Assembly: GCA_018417955.1 (NCBI GenBank)
Contig: JACTVC010000017.1
Span: forward strand, 682,001-746,000
Source of the DNA: Laccaria trichodermophora
Taxonomy: Eukaryota; Basidiomycota; Agaricomycetes; Agaricales; Hydnangiaceae
DNA length: 64,000 nucleotides
Direction of reading: 5' to 3'
A model generated the notes under the pieces. It saw nothing but the letters and a program-made list of their open reading frames with translations. It ran no database searches and had not been told where the DNA came from. Both the position numbers and the translations under genes were made by a program. This document shows, one piece after another, positions 44,704 to 54,559 of the stretch (positions are counted from its first letter, which is position 1; every line of letters starts with the position of its first letter).

Positions 44704-45960
44704 ACTCTCAGTAAAAACGAAAGTCAGGTCAAGTCACAAGAAGGTCATGTGAAGTCACGTTGATACATGCGAAGTCATGTGGCGCTCACTTCTGTATCTG
44801 CAAAGATTTCACGGCCTAACTGAAGTCAAGGAATGGTCAATTTCAAGTCATGTTGTAGTCCAGTCCTCGTCAGCTGAATCACTATCTGAATCACCTTCAT
44901 CCTCTTTTCAACCACCCTTGGCATGACACTTTGACATCACGTGAAACCTCGAAGGCCAATTAGGCCTTCGAGGTCATAATCACTCATGGCGCTCCCTGCT
45001 AAATCCTAATTGAGAATGCTATCGGGGGACAGATCTCAGTGTCCCAGTACTACTGAGTGCCTGACGCTACTTACCGCCCCAGCACTCCCGAGTGCTCAAC
45101 ACTTCTCAGCGACAACCGGACTGTCAGCACGTAAATTTGCCAGTGATTTCACCAATTATAGCTATGTATGTCAGACTCAAAAAGAAAATGATGATATCCA
45201 TTTTTACGAGCTGACAATGGAGTTGTACACTAGAATTGAGCGTTCAGCGCCCACTGGACTTGACTACAAAAGTATATGCTGGCAGGCTCGTTGTGATGGT
45301 GTCGGAAAAAGCAATACTGCCGAGCGCATTGTCGCCATGCCGTTGGAAATTTTCATAGGGCTCCTGCCACAATAACTGTGCCATACTGACGGCTGCCATT
45401 GGGACTGTCTCCTGAGATTGAACGAGCAGGAAATCATGGTGTGGCCTGTTCTGCTTATGGCTGTACCACTGGAGCTGGTGGTGAACGAGCGCATTGTGGT
45501 CCTGCCGCAATGACCGCGCTGCGGAAGCGAGAGCACAAAGAAAATGGGACAGCAACAACAAGAAGCTGCCGCTTACTTCCTCTTGCACTCCCTGGATCCG
45601 GCACGCACTCTACCTCAATGACTTTGGGCCCAGATTGCGCGGCCGAGAGGGTGGGGGATGTGAACAAAAGCAGCATTATGTGGAGAAGCGAACATTGAAA
45701 AGGAAATCAGACAGTGGAAGGTGACGCTGAGGACACGAGTGGCGAGTGGTTGTGCACATGCCGGTGGTCAGCTACGTCACCACACAGAAACCCATGCTGC
45801 TGAAGCTAGTGGTTGGTGGGGCTGCCACGCTTGACTACCCATGTTGTTCTGCACTGAGGCTTGACTGCCCAATCCTTCGACTCTGCCGACCGGACACTGC
45901 ATGGACGCATCATCGTGATGCTCAACCACCCCATCCCTTGACTCAACCAGCTGAGTACTG
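44704..45960. other. Left arm of the 5.5-kb element; no supported gene
   Basis: The subterminal motif zone (44,715-44,880) is followed by a perfect palindrome CCTCGAAGGCC-AATTA-GGCCTTCGAGG at about 44,947-44,973. Sequence at 44,910-44,975 is similar to the inverse of 49,030-49,115, so the terminal inverted similarity extends about 270 bp in from the left end and over 1 kb in from the right. Frames at 45,010-45,375 and 45,399-45,724 have no recognisable domain. Confidence 0.45.
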
Positions 45961-46970
45961 TGCGCTGAAACTATGGCGCTTCATAATCGTGTTCTTCGTT
46001 AGTTGATTCATCATCATGATCACAAGTGGATGGGGTGGGCGACAAAGGGCGTATGGGCCGGCGAGGTAGAGGAGCACTGGGAGATTGCAGGTCTGATGGA
46101 AAGCCATGCGCCAAAAGACCTGCTGGAAACGTTGAGGCAGTTGGATTGGCATCAAACAGGGTGCATCGAGGGGAGAGGAAGGCGAAAAACGGGTTTACGG
46201 CAGTTGTGATTGTCGTGGACACGTCAGCAGCGGGAGCAAGTGCGTTGGGACCAGCGGTTCCAGGTGCTGGTGTTTGCGGAGCGTCACTGGAAGATATGGC
46301 GCTGCTTGCAGTAGCAGCGGCGGGGTCAACAAAGCTAGTGGACACAGTGGTGCCACTAGCAGAGGCGGAGGTGGAGGCAGCGGGGTCAGCAGAGCTGGTG
46401 GGCACAATGGAGCCAGTGGCAGAGGCAGCGGGGTCAGCAGAGCTGGTGGGCACAATGGAGCCAGTGGCAGAGGCAGAGGCGGCAGCAGCAGCGGGTGTTC
46501 CCAAAGGGCTCGAGCTGGAGCGCAGTGCAGGGGCCAGGTTGCACTGATTGTTGGCAGGGCGTTCTCGTCAGGAACGTAAGCAAACTGGGGGCATCAAGGG
46601 GTGAAGAGGGCGAAAGAAAACGATGACAGGATCATAACAATGATCGGGAGAGGGGGGGGACTCTATCTGAGCTAATAAAGGGCCCGCATTTGCGAAGAGG
46701 GGTGGGGAATAATCAAAAGGAAGCATTCTCGAACATTGGGGAACGGTCCAGCAAATCTGACGAACGTAGCTGTTTGATAAACATGAACAATATCGATGAA
46801 AGGTCAAACGTTCACTTACAATCCAGATGGGTGTTGCGCTTGAAAGAGCAGCGACGTGCAGGGGTGCTAGAGACGGACCGTGATTAGAGGCCAAGGATAG
46901 ATACTGCAGGCTTGATGACGAGCATGATGAAAGGAGGTGAGCACCAGCAAAACAAAGTAGCGTATCCAAC
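45950..46970 (-). pseudogene. Duplicated unknown gene segment with Ala/Ser-rich repeats, partner of 21,816-22,350
   Basis: A minus-strand frame (46,504-45,971) contains ASATGSIVPTSSADPA encoded twice in tandem by a 48-bp repeat (46,378-46,425 and 46,426-46,473), and then DANPTASTFPAGLLAHGFP shared with 22,050-22,110. The upstream piece at 46,820-46,920 also matches the other copy but has an in-frame stop. Function unknown; probably a decayed captured gene inside the 5.5-kb element. Confidence 0.45.
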
Positions 46971-46979
46971 ATTGGGTCA

Positions 46980-47580
46980 CATGCTCACAAAAACATGTGA
47001 TGGGGTGTTCGGGCTGGGAAATAAAAACATAGAACTGGCATAGCAAACTCGATTCTTACTAAAATATTCTATCATTCAATAAAATCATAGAGTAACATCG
47101 CCGAAACAACTTTAGATAGGCAGTTTTTTGAAAGGGTTGAAAAAAGTAAAAGTCTGACTGGACCTAAGGGTTGACGACAATTTTGTATATAAACTGTGGA
47201 CACCTTCGACGACTTATGAAACATCCACCGCAAGGAGAATCATTGTAAATTCATTTGGCTAAATAGTGAAATTCCTTCAACTGATTTATTGGATCTTCAA
47301 GTGTTTCAGAAGGGAATTGACTGCCAGAAACAAGTTTGTGTTTCCATGATCTCCGAGTCTGAAAAGTACCTCGTTGCGATCTATGATATCTACATAACAA
47401 AGTACTTCCTTAGCCATTGTTTAAGTACGCTGCTCTACTCTCAGCTACACTGAACTCCCATTCATGTGTAGCCAGTGACCGGTTACCGGTGACCTGTTGC
47501 CTGGAAAACATATGGGGCATGTATTCCGAATGGGAGAACACGCATGGGGCTAGCGGTCGTATGGTCTGTTAAAGCTTACA
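46980..47580. other. AT-rich stretch, no feature seen
   Basis: No gene, RNA or strong repeat was found. GTAGCCAGTGACCGGTTACCGGTGACC near 47,468-47,494 contains a short palindrome (ACCGGT core). Confidence 0.4.
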
Positions 47581-47585
47581 GTGTT

Positions 47586-48180
47586 TTAGTTGAGGTTAAT
47601 TCCATACAACCTAGATATCACACGTTCAATTCTCACCTTCCCGTTGAAAAAGATAAGAGGGCAGACACGATATGAAGGAGAAAGCAGCATGCACAAGTGC
47701 CAACGATAATCTTTGCGCGTCTCTACTCCGAAAAGTAAATGGGAAATTCTATACAAAGATTTAGATGATGATACCACGGAGAACCTTGCATTTTAATGTA
47801 GCACTTACCTCTGAAATGGGCCTTCTGCCAACCTTCTGCTCGATTATTTCCTCCACTTCGACAACCTCCGCCTTTGGCTGGTTTTCTTCTTCAATTCGTC
47901 TACTACATCATCTTGTGAATCAGGGAGTTGGCTCAGGGTCTTTGATGCATTGTAGCGGTTTGATTCTGGCAGAGTGAGTCGTTGATAGAGCATTCCGAAG
48001 GCAGGAATGAGCGAGAGGCCGACGAGGACTCTCCAAACTTCGTTCAAGTCAGTTAATGTGAGGGCAAGCTTTGGTTGAACAACTTACTGCCGTCGACCTT
48101 GGATATTCCATGTGTCCCCTCAATCGCGCCTTTGCAGATAGCGAGAACAATGAGTTTCACTTCAGAAAATCAGTGCGGCG
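47586..48180 (-). pseudogene. PHO84-like H+/phosphate symporter fragment
   Basis: Minus-strand blocks read KGAIEGTHGISKVDG (about 48,085-48,140), then VWRVLVGLSLIPAFGMLYQR and LTLPESNRYNASK (about 47,940-48,045), IVGTCACCFLLHI (about 47,650-47,695) and YGINLN (about 47,590). They follow the order of fungal inorganic phosphate transporters of the major facilitator superfamily: the end of the N-terminal transmembrane bundle (LTxPES motif), the central loop, and the start of the second bundle (GTCxCWFLLD.AFYGINLN). Intron-like gaps are retained, while Trp-to-Cys and Asp-to-His changes and missing ends show decay. It lies inside the 43,974-50,208 insertion, which suggests capture by the element. 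Confidence 0.75.
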
Positions 48181-49190
48181 GACAATCATTACACCGTGCC
48201 TGGTGGGTATGCCGCCATGGAGGCACCTACAAGCAATTGGCACGAGATAAGTGTTGAAACTTTGTACTAAAGTGAGGGAATGTACTTAATTCGAATACCA
48301 CACGTTGGGACTGGCGAAAACAAGTCGCTCACGGGTTTCCCGTGGAACCTGTTGACACGAAAAGTCCTCGCCTTCACCTCCAAAAGCAAGGGCGTCAACC
48401 CCAAGAGCGAACAATATCGCATGCAGTTCGAAGAGGGCAGCGGCGCGAGGATCTTCGAGCACCACGAAGACTTGGACACCCTCTCTCCCCTGTAGAAGTT
48501 TTTAGTGCTAAACGTCAATGCTCCGAGTACAGGATATGCCGAACTATTTTGCTGACAAGTTCTGGGAAATCCACGCCTCGAATATGTTCGTGCCGTCGAT
48601 AGGATACGCCATCCTGTAGACTTGAGGGAGTTCAGATGCCACTGGCACGTAAGCCGCCTCTTGAATATGTTGCATTAGTGTTCAACTCACCATCATGTTT
48701 CCACTGTCCAGTCCATTGTCCAAATTACCGACCAAAGCAAATGACATTATAAAAGGAAGACAGTGAGCTCAACGTAGAGCAAGGCGCAAATTGATCATTG
48801 TGTTTGGTAACTAAGAAGCAGCATCGGCAAGCAAGTCAGCAAGCGCTGTCAAAAAGACATCGGCGGATTGAAGAAAAGAAGCAAGGTTCTAACCAAGACA
48901 TGAGTATTTTTAGACTGGCCGTCGGTCAGCATCGGTCAGACATTTTTTAGTGCTTTCAGTCTTTAATAGTACTTTCTAACAGATCTCGATGCGGTGCTAA
49001 TCTATATATAGATGGCAGCGCCGAGCGACCGAGGTCTTGAAGGCCAATTACCTATTGCCAAAGAATTGGCCTTAGAAGGCTTCGATCACTAATAACTGTC
49101 ATGCCTTAGGTGTTTTCAACCACACTGTCAACAGGCAATTTGTTGAAGTCCATTCAAACTCCAACATCAGGTGATCATATTGAGTTTTGA
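48181..49190. other. No supported gene; inverse similarity to the left arm
   Basis: A frame at 48,280-48,495 has no recognised domain. Sequence at 49,030-49,115 is the approximate inverse of 44,910-44,975 (both with GGCATGACA and GGCCAATT motifs), consistent with long degenerate terminal inverted repeats of the 5.5-kb element. Confidence 0.4.
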
Positions 49191-49194
49191 GTCA

Positions 49195-49830
49195 GTGTGA
49201 AAATTCCTCATTCTTCCCAAGTTCTTCCTTCCCACCACACCCACCAGAGGTCGACGAATGGCCTTCTCCCTCGTGCGACGAACGGCCTCCTCTCTCGACG
49301 AACGGTTTCCTCCCTCAACGGATGCTCCCTCAATGAGTGGTCTCCCTCTGAACGACCGGTGTCCTCCCTCAACAACTGGTATCAAGAAGAGGTCTAATTC
49401 ACAAGTCGACAGACGGCCTCCTCTCCCCTGCGCTGAGTGGCCTCCTCTTCCAATGGATGGTCGCTTCTTCCAACGGACGGTCTCCTCCCACTGCATGTTA
49501 GGTAGTACCATCCCAAGGGCTTCCTCCCTCCCTTGACGAACGGCCTCCTCTCTCGATGGACGGTCTCGAGATGGTCTTGCCATCAACGAAGTCTCCTGGA
49601 TGGTATCCCCTCGGCGTACTGTCTCCTCCCCCGCTGAATAGTATCCTTTCTCCTCCCTCGATGACTGTCTCCTAGCTGAACCATCTCCTCCATTGATGAA
49701 TGGGCTCTCAGCCTACCCCTACCTTTATGAATGGTGTCCTCGACCTCCCCCCGATTTCGACAAGCACTCTCCTCTCTTCTTCGACAAAGGGACAAACAGC
49801 CTCTTCTCATATGAAGATGCTGCAGCTTGG
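49195..49830. repeat. Degenerate minisatellite, CGAACGGCCTCCTCTCTCGA-type units
   Basis: About twenty degenerate units of roughly 20-27 bp with the core ACGGCCTCCTCYCTCGACG run through this stretch. They produce Arg/Gly/Glu-rich open frames on the minus strand (for example REEAVRQGREEALG), which I take as a by-product of the repeat and not as a protein. Confidence 0.7.
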
Positions 49831-50291
49831 ACTTCAAGTGGTTGATATAAGCTAGAGGGCTGTATGTACAGAAATAGTCAGTATGCTTGGGGAATATATG
49901 ATTTTACACTTCCATGACTCTGACTTGGTGTGTTGCGATGAGAAATACATGAGTAACATGACTGGAATGAGACAATTACATGACTACAGCATAACTTTTT
50001 ATTTGACTACCAAATGACTACCAAATGACTGTAACCTGACATCAGGAGACGGGACCACACGACTTAACATGACCAAAGCCGGACTTGGCGAAGTCAACTT
50101 GTAGTCAAAATTTTGTAAAAAAGACTGCTTTTAGTCATGTCGTGCATTTTCGTGCAGTAGCATGACTACCATATGACCGAGACCTGACGAATTGTTTTTA
50201 CTGAGAGTCACTTGGTAAAACCAAAGTAATGCGATTGCAACGTCACACACTGGCTGGTCACACCAGTCACACATAAACAGAGCAGCTTATA

Positions 50292-50898
50292 ACACTGCGG
50301 GCCCTGGCTTATATATCCAGTGGGTCTAACATGAAAAAATGGGGTAGATATTAATAATAATGCTACCTTTTAACTACTGGATTTACTTGAAAGATATTTA
50401 AAATCTTTTATTTCATTTTAGCATTTTTTTTCCATTGGAGCTATTAGGAATTTTGTGGGTGGGTAAATGTCAAAGATATGGGAGAAGAAATTTCTACAAA
50501 AGGCAATGCTATATCTGCAGCAGATATGTGGATGATATGAATGACCACGAGGTTAAGAAATTTCCAAATATAGCAGTTTTCTCCTAATTCAGCAAGTGTT
50601 AGCTCAGGGAATACTGCTATATTTGGAAATTTCTTAACCTCATGGTCATTCATATCTTCCACATATCTGCTGCAGATATAGACTTGCCTTTTGTAGAAAT
50701 ATCTTCTCCCATATCTTCGACATTTATCCACCCACAAAATTCCTAATAACTCTGACGGAAAAAAAATGCTAAAATGAAATAAAAGATTTTAAATATCTTT
50801 GAAGTAAATCCAGTAGTTAAAAGGTAGCATTATTATTAATATCTACCCCATTTTTTCATGTTAAACCCAGTGGATATATAAGCCAGGGCCCGCAGTGT
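50292..50898. mobile_element. Foldback/MITE, 607 bp, 286-bp inverted arms
   Basis: The left arm 50,292-50,577 and the right arm 50,613-50,898 are nearly perfect reverse complements separated by a 35-bp loop. The ends are ACACTGCGGGCCCTGG/CCAGGGCCCGCAGTGT with TA on both sides (50,290-50,291 and 50,899-50,900), as expected for a TA-targeting Tc1/mariner-type non-autonomous element. The arms have only a few mismatches, so insertion is recent relative to the host repeat. It has no coding capacity. Confidence 0.9.
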
Positions 50899-51223
50899 TA
50901 CTAGTAGCTTGTTGTCAGTTGAAAAAAGGTACGATATGATGATACTTGAACAGTGGCAGACAAATGGGAATACTGAAGTCTGGCGCAGAGGACACACCTT
51001 AGATCAAAAACATGCCGATAGAAACGGTGCACCATACTATGGTATACCATATCATCCAAGGGCAGACCATGTCTGCCAACTTGTCGGCAGCGGTACATAC
51101 GCAACTTGCAATCCGCCCAGGACACACTGAAAGTCATTTAGCAGTGTCATGTATGGGAAGGCTATGCGAAGCTGTTCAACTTGGCACCTACACTCTTTCA
51201 ACTTGAACTTCAAGGAGCAGGCG

Positions 51224-52238
51224 CAAGGGGGTCTTAGGATTCAAAAAATGGACCTGGGGTCGATTTTTTTTTTTAAGCCTTACTACCTTGACCTACCTAC
51301 CTACGTAATCAGGCACATTTCTATATATGGTAATATGATGTCATCGTCATGATCGCTTGTTCCTCTACCAGTGCCAGATGCCTCACAAGCCTCGCAAACC
51401 CAGTTTTGTGGAACAATTTCCAACGAAATGCAACGTAGGTGATACTGGAATATAGGTGAGTAACTTGTAACCTCAGCTGGATGGAACATATACTTACCCA
51501 TTGTGTTTCACAGCCAAGCCTCTTACATTCAACAACCCCATCTGAATGTGAGTCCACCACCACTCCACACAGGTATCTGTTCAAGGCTGGCATCTGCCTC
51601 AGAATGCGTTTTCATTTAGAACGGCCACTTTCTTCTGAGTTGGTAGTATTTGCGGCTATTACAGTGTTGCTGACATCGCAGGTGCTTGAAGTGGTCTCCA
51701 ACGGCAGCTCAAGAATGAGGCACTAAATATCGTGTGAGTGCGCATTCAGCTAAGTTTAGGTCATACTCACTCAGTCCTTCTCCAAGCCCATGTTGTCAGT
51801 GGTGACATTTGTTGCCACGTCTGTTACCGCAATCTCCCCACTTTCAATTACTACTCCCACAATCTTGATGTTGCATTTGTCTGCAAACTTTGTGTTTCCT
51901 GTCACGCCCATCTCACCTTCTTCCAACTCTGAGGTTTGTTCTTCTGCTTCAGAGCTGGCGCCACTTGATCCCCACTCGTCCGAGTTGTTCTCGAGTTCTT
52001 GCAATGCCAATTTATGATTAGATAAGATTAAAGAAATATTATATAACACTTGAATATCATTGAATTCTGACTGACCTACATGTTCTGGAGCGTATTGGCA
52101 CTGCAAACCTGCAAGGTATGGCCTTCCAGGCCTGTTTTGAGATACTTTTGTAGAGGGTTCCATATTTTTTTTTCTGGGCCTGCAGCTGACCTACCTACCC
52201 AACCCCCGGTCGGACTTTGGAATCCTAAGACCCCCTTG
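51224..52238 (-). mobile_element. hAT-like element, CAAGGGGG terminus, 8-bp TSD AGCAGGCG
   Basis: CAAGGGGGTCTTAGGATTC at 51,224 and its inverted copy ending at 52,238 are flanked by AGCAGGCG (51,216-51,223 and 52,239-52,246). The element is 1,015 bp long and carries a minus-strand reading frame ending in a PHD-type finger. It shares its terminal octamer and TSD length with the elements at 30,111-31,332 and 31,433-31,931. Confidence 0.9.
51301..52163 (-). CDS. PHD-type zinc-finger protein fragment inside a hAT-like element
   Basis: The last two exons are clear: RYLCGVVVDSHSDGVVECKR and LGCETQW, then a GTAAGT intron, then YHLRCISLEIVPQNWVCEAC and EASGTGRGTSDHDDD to a stop at 51,301. The Cys/His spacing (C..C....WYHLRC....NWVCEAC) is that of a PHD-like finger, known to read histone tails. 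The N-terminal exon (52,163-51,775) is acidic (NNSDEWGSSGASSEAEEQ). I recall such C-terminal ...NWVCEACEASG fingers in many transposon-linked mushroom proteins. Whether this is an element gene or a captured host gene is open; the first Cys pair is reduced to a single CG, so it may be damaged. Confidence 0.55.
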
Positions 52239-53040
52239 AGCAGGCGCAAACTGGGGACTTCTTGGCTCAAATGGAAAGAGACTTACCGGGACAAGCGTCT
52301 GTGAACGATGGGTATGTATCTCATCACCAAAGTGCGGAGCCATCATTGCTAACCTGAACGATTTGAACGTCAGGCCGTCAATTCTTCAAGGGGCTTCAAT
52401 GCCCATTATCTCTGGTGGAGAGTTCAATAGTGTTGGAGGCGACTATAATGGCATCACTATCAACATTTGTAAGACTTTTATCCCCGGAATTATGTTTCTT
52501 ATTCAAGAAATGGTACTTAGATCAAGTTGTGCGACGGCGTGGGGGCAATCGGCACCAGTCGGTGAGTAGTAAAGAACAACAGTTGTTCTGCTGAAGGCTT
52601 AGACAAATTCATTCAGTTGTCTATTCCCCATCGAGGCCAGCGGAATCCCACCAGGAGAGGTCCGACTATCAACATCTGTAAGATATTATCTTCGGAGTTA
52701 CACTTCTTATTCACGAACCGGTACTTCGATCCAGGTGTGCAACGGGATAGAGACAATCGACACGAGTCCATTCAGTCACCTACTAGCCATCGAGGCCAGC
52801 GGAATCCCAGGAAAGGTACAACACCAAGTACGAATGCATACTTCATCACAACATTGTCATCTAACTTCATCGGTCAGATCATATGGCTTCTCGAGACGTG
52901 AGTCGAAAAATATGTGACCCTGTCGCTATGTTTATGCCCTCTCAGTTATCGGATGAGGAAGATGAAGAGTGTATAGGGGAGAGCAGTAAAGCAATTTATG
53001 AGCGCCAAATTTGCCCAAGAAATGCATTTTTTTTTTGTTT

Positions 53041-53756
53041 GGTGAAGTAAACACGGGTTTTCGCCCCCGCAAAACAGTTCGGGAGTCTGTAAGCGCTCGT
53101 ATGCAGTGTCCGGTCCGGTGTCCGGCGTCCGACACTCTACACACAATCAACTTGCAATCAACTCGCAATGGTGCCACTTTGATAAATGTATGTGTACAGA
53201 GTCTAGACGATGTAGATTAGCTTTTCAGACTAGTATTGCTATTTAAGTTGCTTTAGCCCATAGATCCCCTGCAATGAATGAACTAATAGACGACCTCCAA
53301 ACGACCTCCTTCAACTCTTGTAAAATACTCCAGGTCATTCCATCACCCTCGTCAAAATATTCCGCTTTGTTACCTATGCTATCTCGCTCAAGGATGAGGT
53401 CCTTCTTCCCCAGTCCCCAAGGCTACAAAGTCGTCCCCCTAGACGGGGTCAATCCCCTCAGTTCAGTTAATAGTTGAATATCTCCTGTGTACTTAGAAAT
53501 ATGACACCGCCTTGGGTGGGCCTATCCTCTGCAGGCTCCATATCAATATGCACTGGGAATCCGCATCTCCGCGGCGGGGAGCGGACGGGTCCGTTCACTG
53601 TCTATGACGTCGACGACATACAACGTTGTTCCACTTGTATTCCACTGTTCCCATTCTATTCCCGTAAAATTTCGTCGTATAACAATCCTACATAGTGATA
53701 AAACAAAGTCATTAACGGTGAGTTCATTTCTTTAGCATCAATCCTTCTGATCTGCC
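53041..53756. other. Linker with GTCCG-rich run; segment shared with 57,310-57,480
   Basis: GTCCGG repeats occur at 53,108-53,135. From about 53,455 (AGTTCAGTTAATAGTTGA) the sequence is related to 57,350-57,480, so this linker belongs to the duplicated GT61 module. Short frames at 53,274-53,695 have no recognisable domain. Confidence 0.45.
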
Positions 53757-54545
53757 CAGCTCCCCTTCAACGACCCACTCCAATTCCTGCGACACTACTA
53801 CCACTTCGTTGCCGAATTCTTCCTCCATTCCGAGTCTGGCAACCCACATCCCATAACCCCAATTCTTCAGTCGACTACACACACTGGGTTAGGAGGATGT
53901 TGCAAAGGCATTGCAACTGGAGATGTTCCTCGAAGATGTTGCCCAAGCCAGAAAAAGTCGTCATATTTCGACAGAGCGCGCATAAGCAAAAGCTTTTGAA
54001 AGAGCATCGTGAAGCGCTCGTTCAGGAGCTGAAGGCGCTGGTTGCGCGATTGAAGAATGCGGAGAGGAGAGAAGAAGAAGGTGGAAGTTGAGATGGTCAA
54101 GGACGGAGGTGGAAATGGGTGGGGGACTCGTCGAGTGGGCTCAGTTGGCAGAGGCGACCAAGTCTTCCCAGCGACCAGAGTGGTAACTCCAAGTTCTCGA
54201 AGGAGAACAACCAAGGGCGAGCAAGTCTGTTCTCAGCGGACGACCGTATGCCCCTTTTCCCCCTTTCCTCAGCACAACTAGTAACCATTCCTAAACAGAC
54301 CCTCCTAGGCGCACACGGTAACGGCCTAACACACTTCGTCTTCATGCCGCCCACCCGAATCTCCACCGTGATCGAGATACTCCCGTCTTTCCACCTGACT
54401 ATCAGTCGACGACGCGCGCGTTGGGGATGAAGCAGTTTGGGGTTTGGAGTGATATGTATTTTACGCACGATCCGGAGTGATGTCGGGGGGATGGGACCAT
54501 GATTTTGGTCGGCGTTGTAATGTTGAGGCAAGGGTTGCAGGGAGG
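53757..54545 (+). pseudogene. GT61 glycosyltransferase pseudogene 2
   Basis: The start matches exon 2 of the intact gene (LRHYYHFVAEFF at about 53,785-53,820). A large internal deletion follows. KVVIFRQSAHKQKLLKEHRE at 53,955-54,020 and LLGAHGNGLTHFVFMPPTRI at about 54,303-54,362 are still recognisable. The gene lacks exon 1 and the central domain, and a TGA follows the ARWG segment at 54,428. Confidence 0.87.
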
Positions 54546-54559
54546 TTTGATTGAGAGTG

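Larger units (their letters stand above)
43974..50208. mobile_element. 6.2-kb insertion in R, likely two related DNA elements
   Basis: The insertion is flanked by CACTAGGT (43,966-43,973) and CACTTGGT (50,209-50,216), an 8-bp duplication with one mismatch. The outer ends are GACTTTCCGTAAC on the left and, on the right, the inverse of ACTCTCAGTAAAAAC. Inside, GTTACGGAAAGTC at 44,687-44,699 faces the left end, so 43,974-44,699 is one short element. ACTCTCAGTAAAAAC at 44,704 pairs with the right end, making 44,704-50,208 a second element with similar termini. Subterminal AGTCATGT/ACATGACT motifs lie at 44,715-44,870 and 49,915-50,190. The 5.5-kb element carries a phosphate-transporter fragment and a minisatellite, but no transposase that I recognise. 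Confidence 0.7.
42240..53040 (+). repeat. Composite repeat R, copy D, split by three transposon insertions
   Basis: Pieces in order: 42,240-43,973, 50,209-50,291, 50,899-51,223 and 52,239-53,040. Removing the inserts at 43,974-50,208, 50,292-50,898 and 51,224-52,238 restores the order of copies A and E (for example GGCAAGTCACTTGGTAAAAC, as at 1,247-1,266, and GAGCAGGCGCAAACTGG, as at 56,437-56,453). The ISGGEFNS frame lies at 52,405-52,450. Confidence 0.85.

Noticed and set aside
46195..46547. Ala/Gly/Val-rich plus-strand frames over 46,026-46,579
   Set aside because: They arise from the 48-bp tandem repeat in the opposite strand's Ala/Ser-rich frame.
49167..49586. 139-codon Arg/Glu/Gly-rich minus-strand frame
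   Set aside because: Produced by the minisatellite periodicity and not by a gene.
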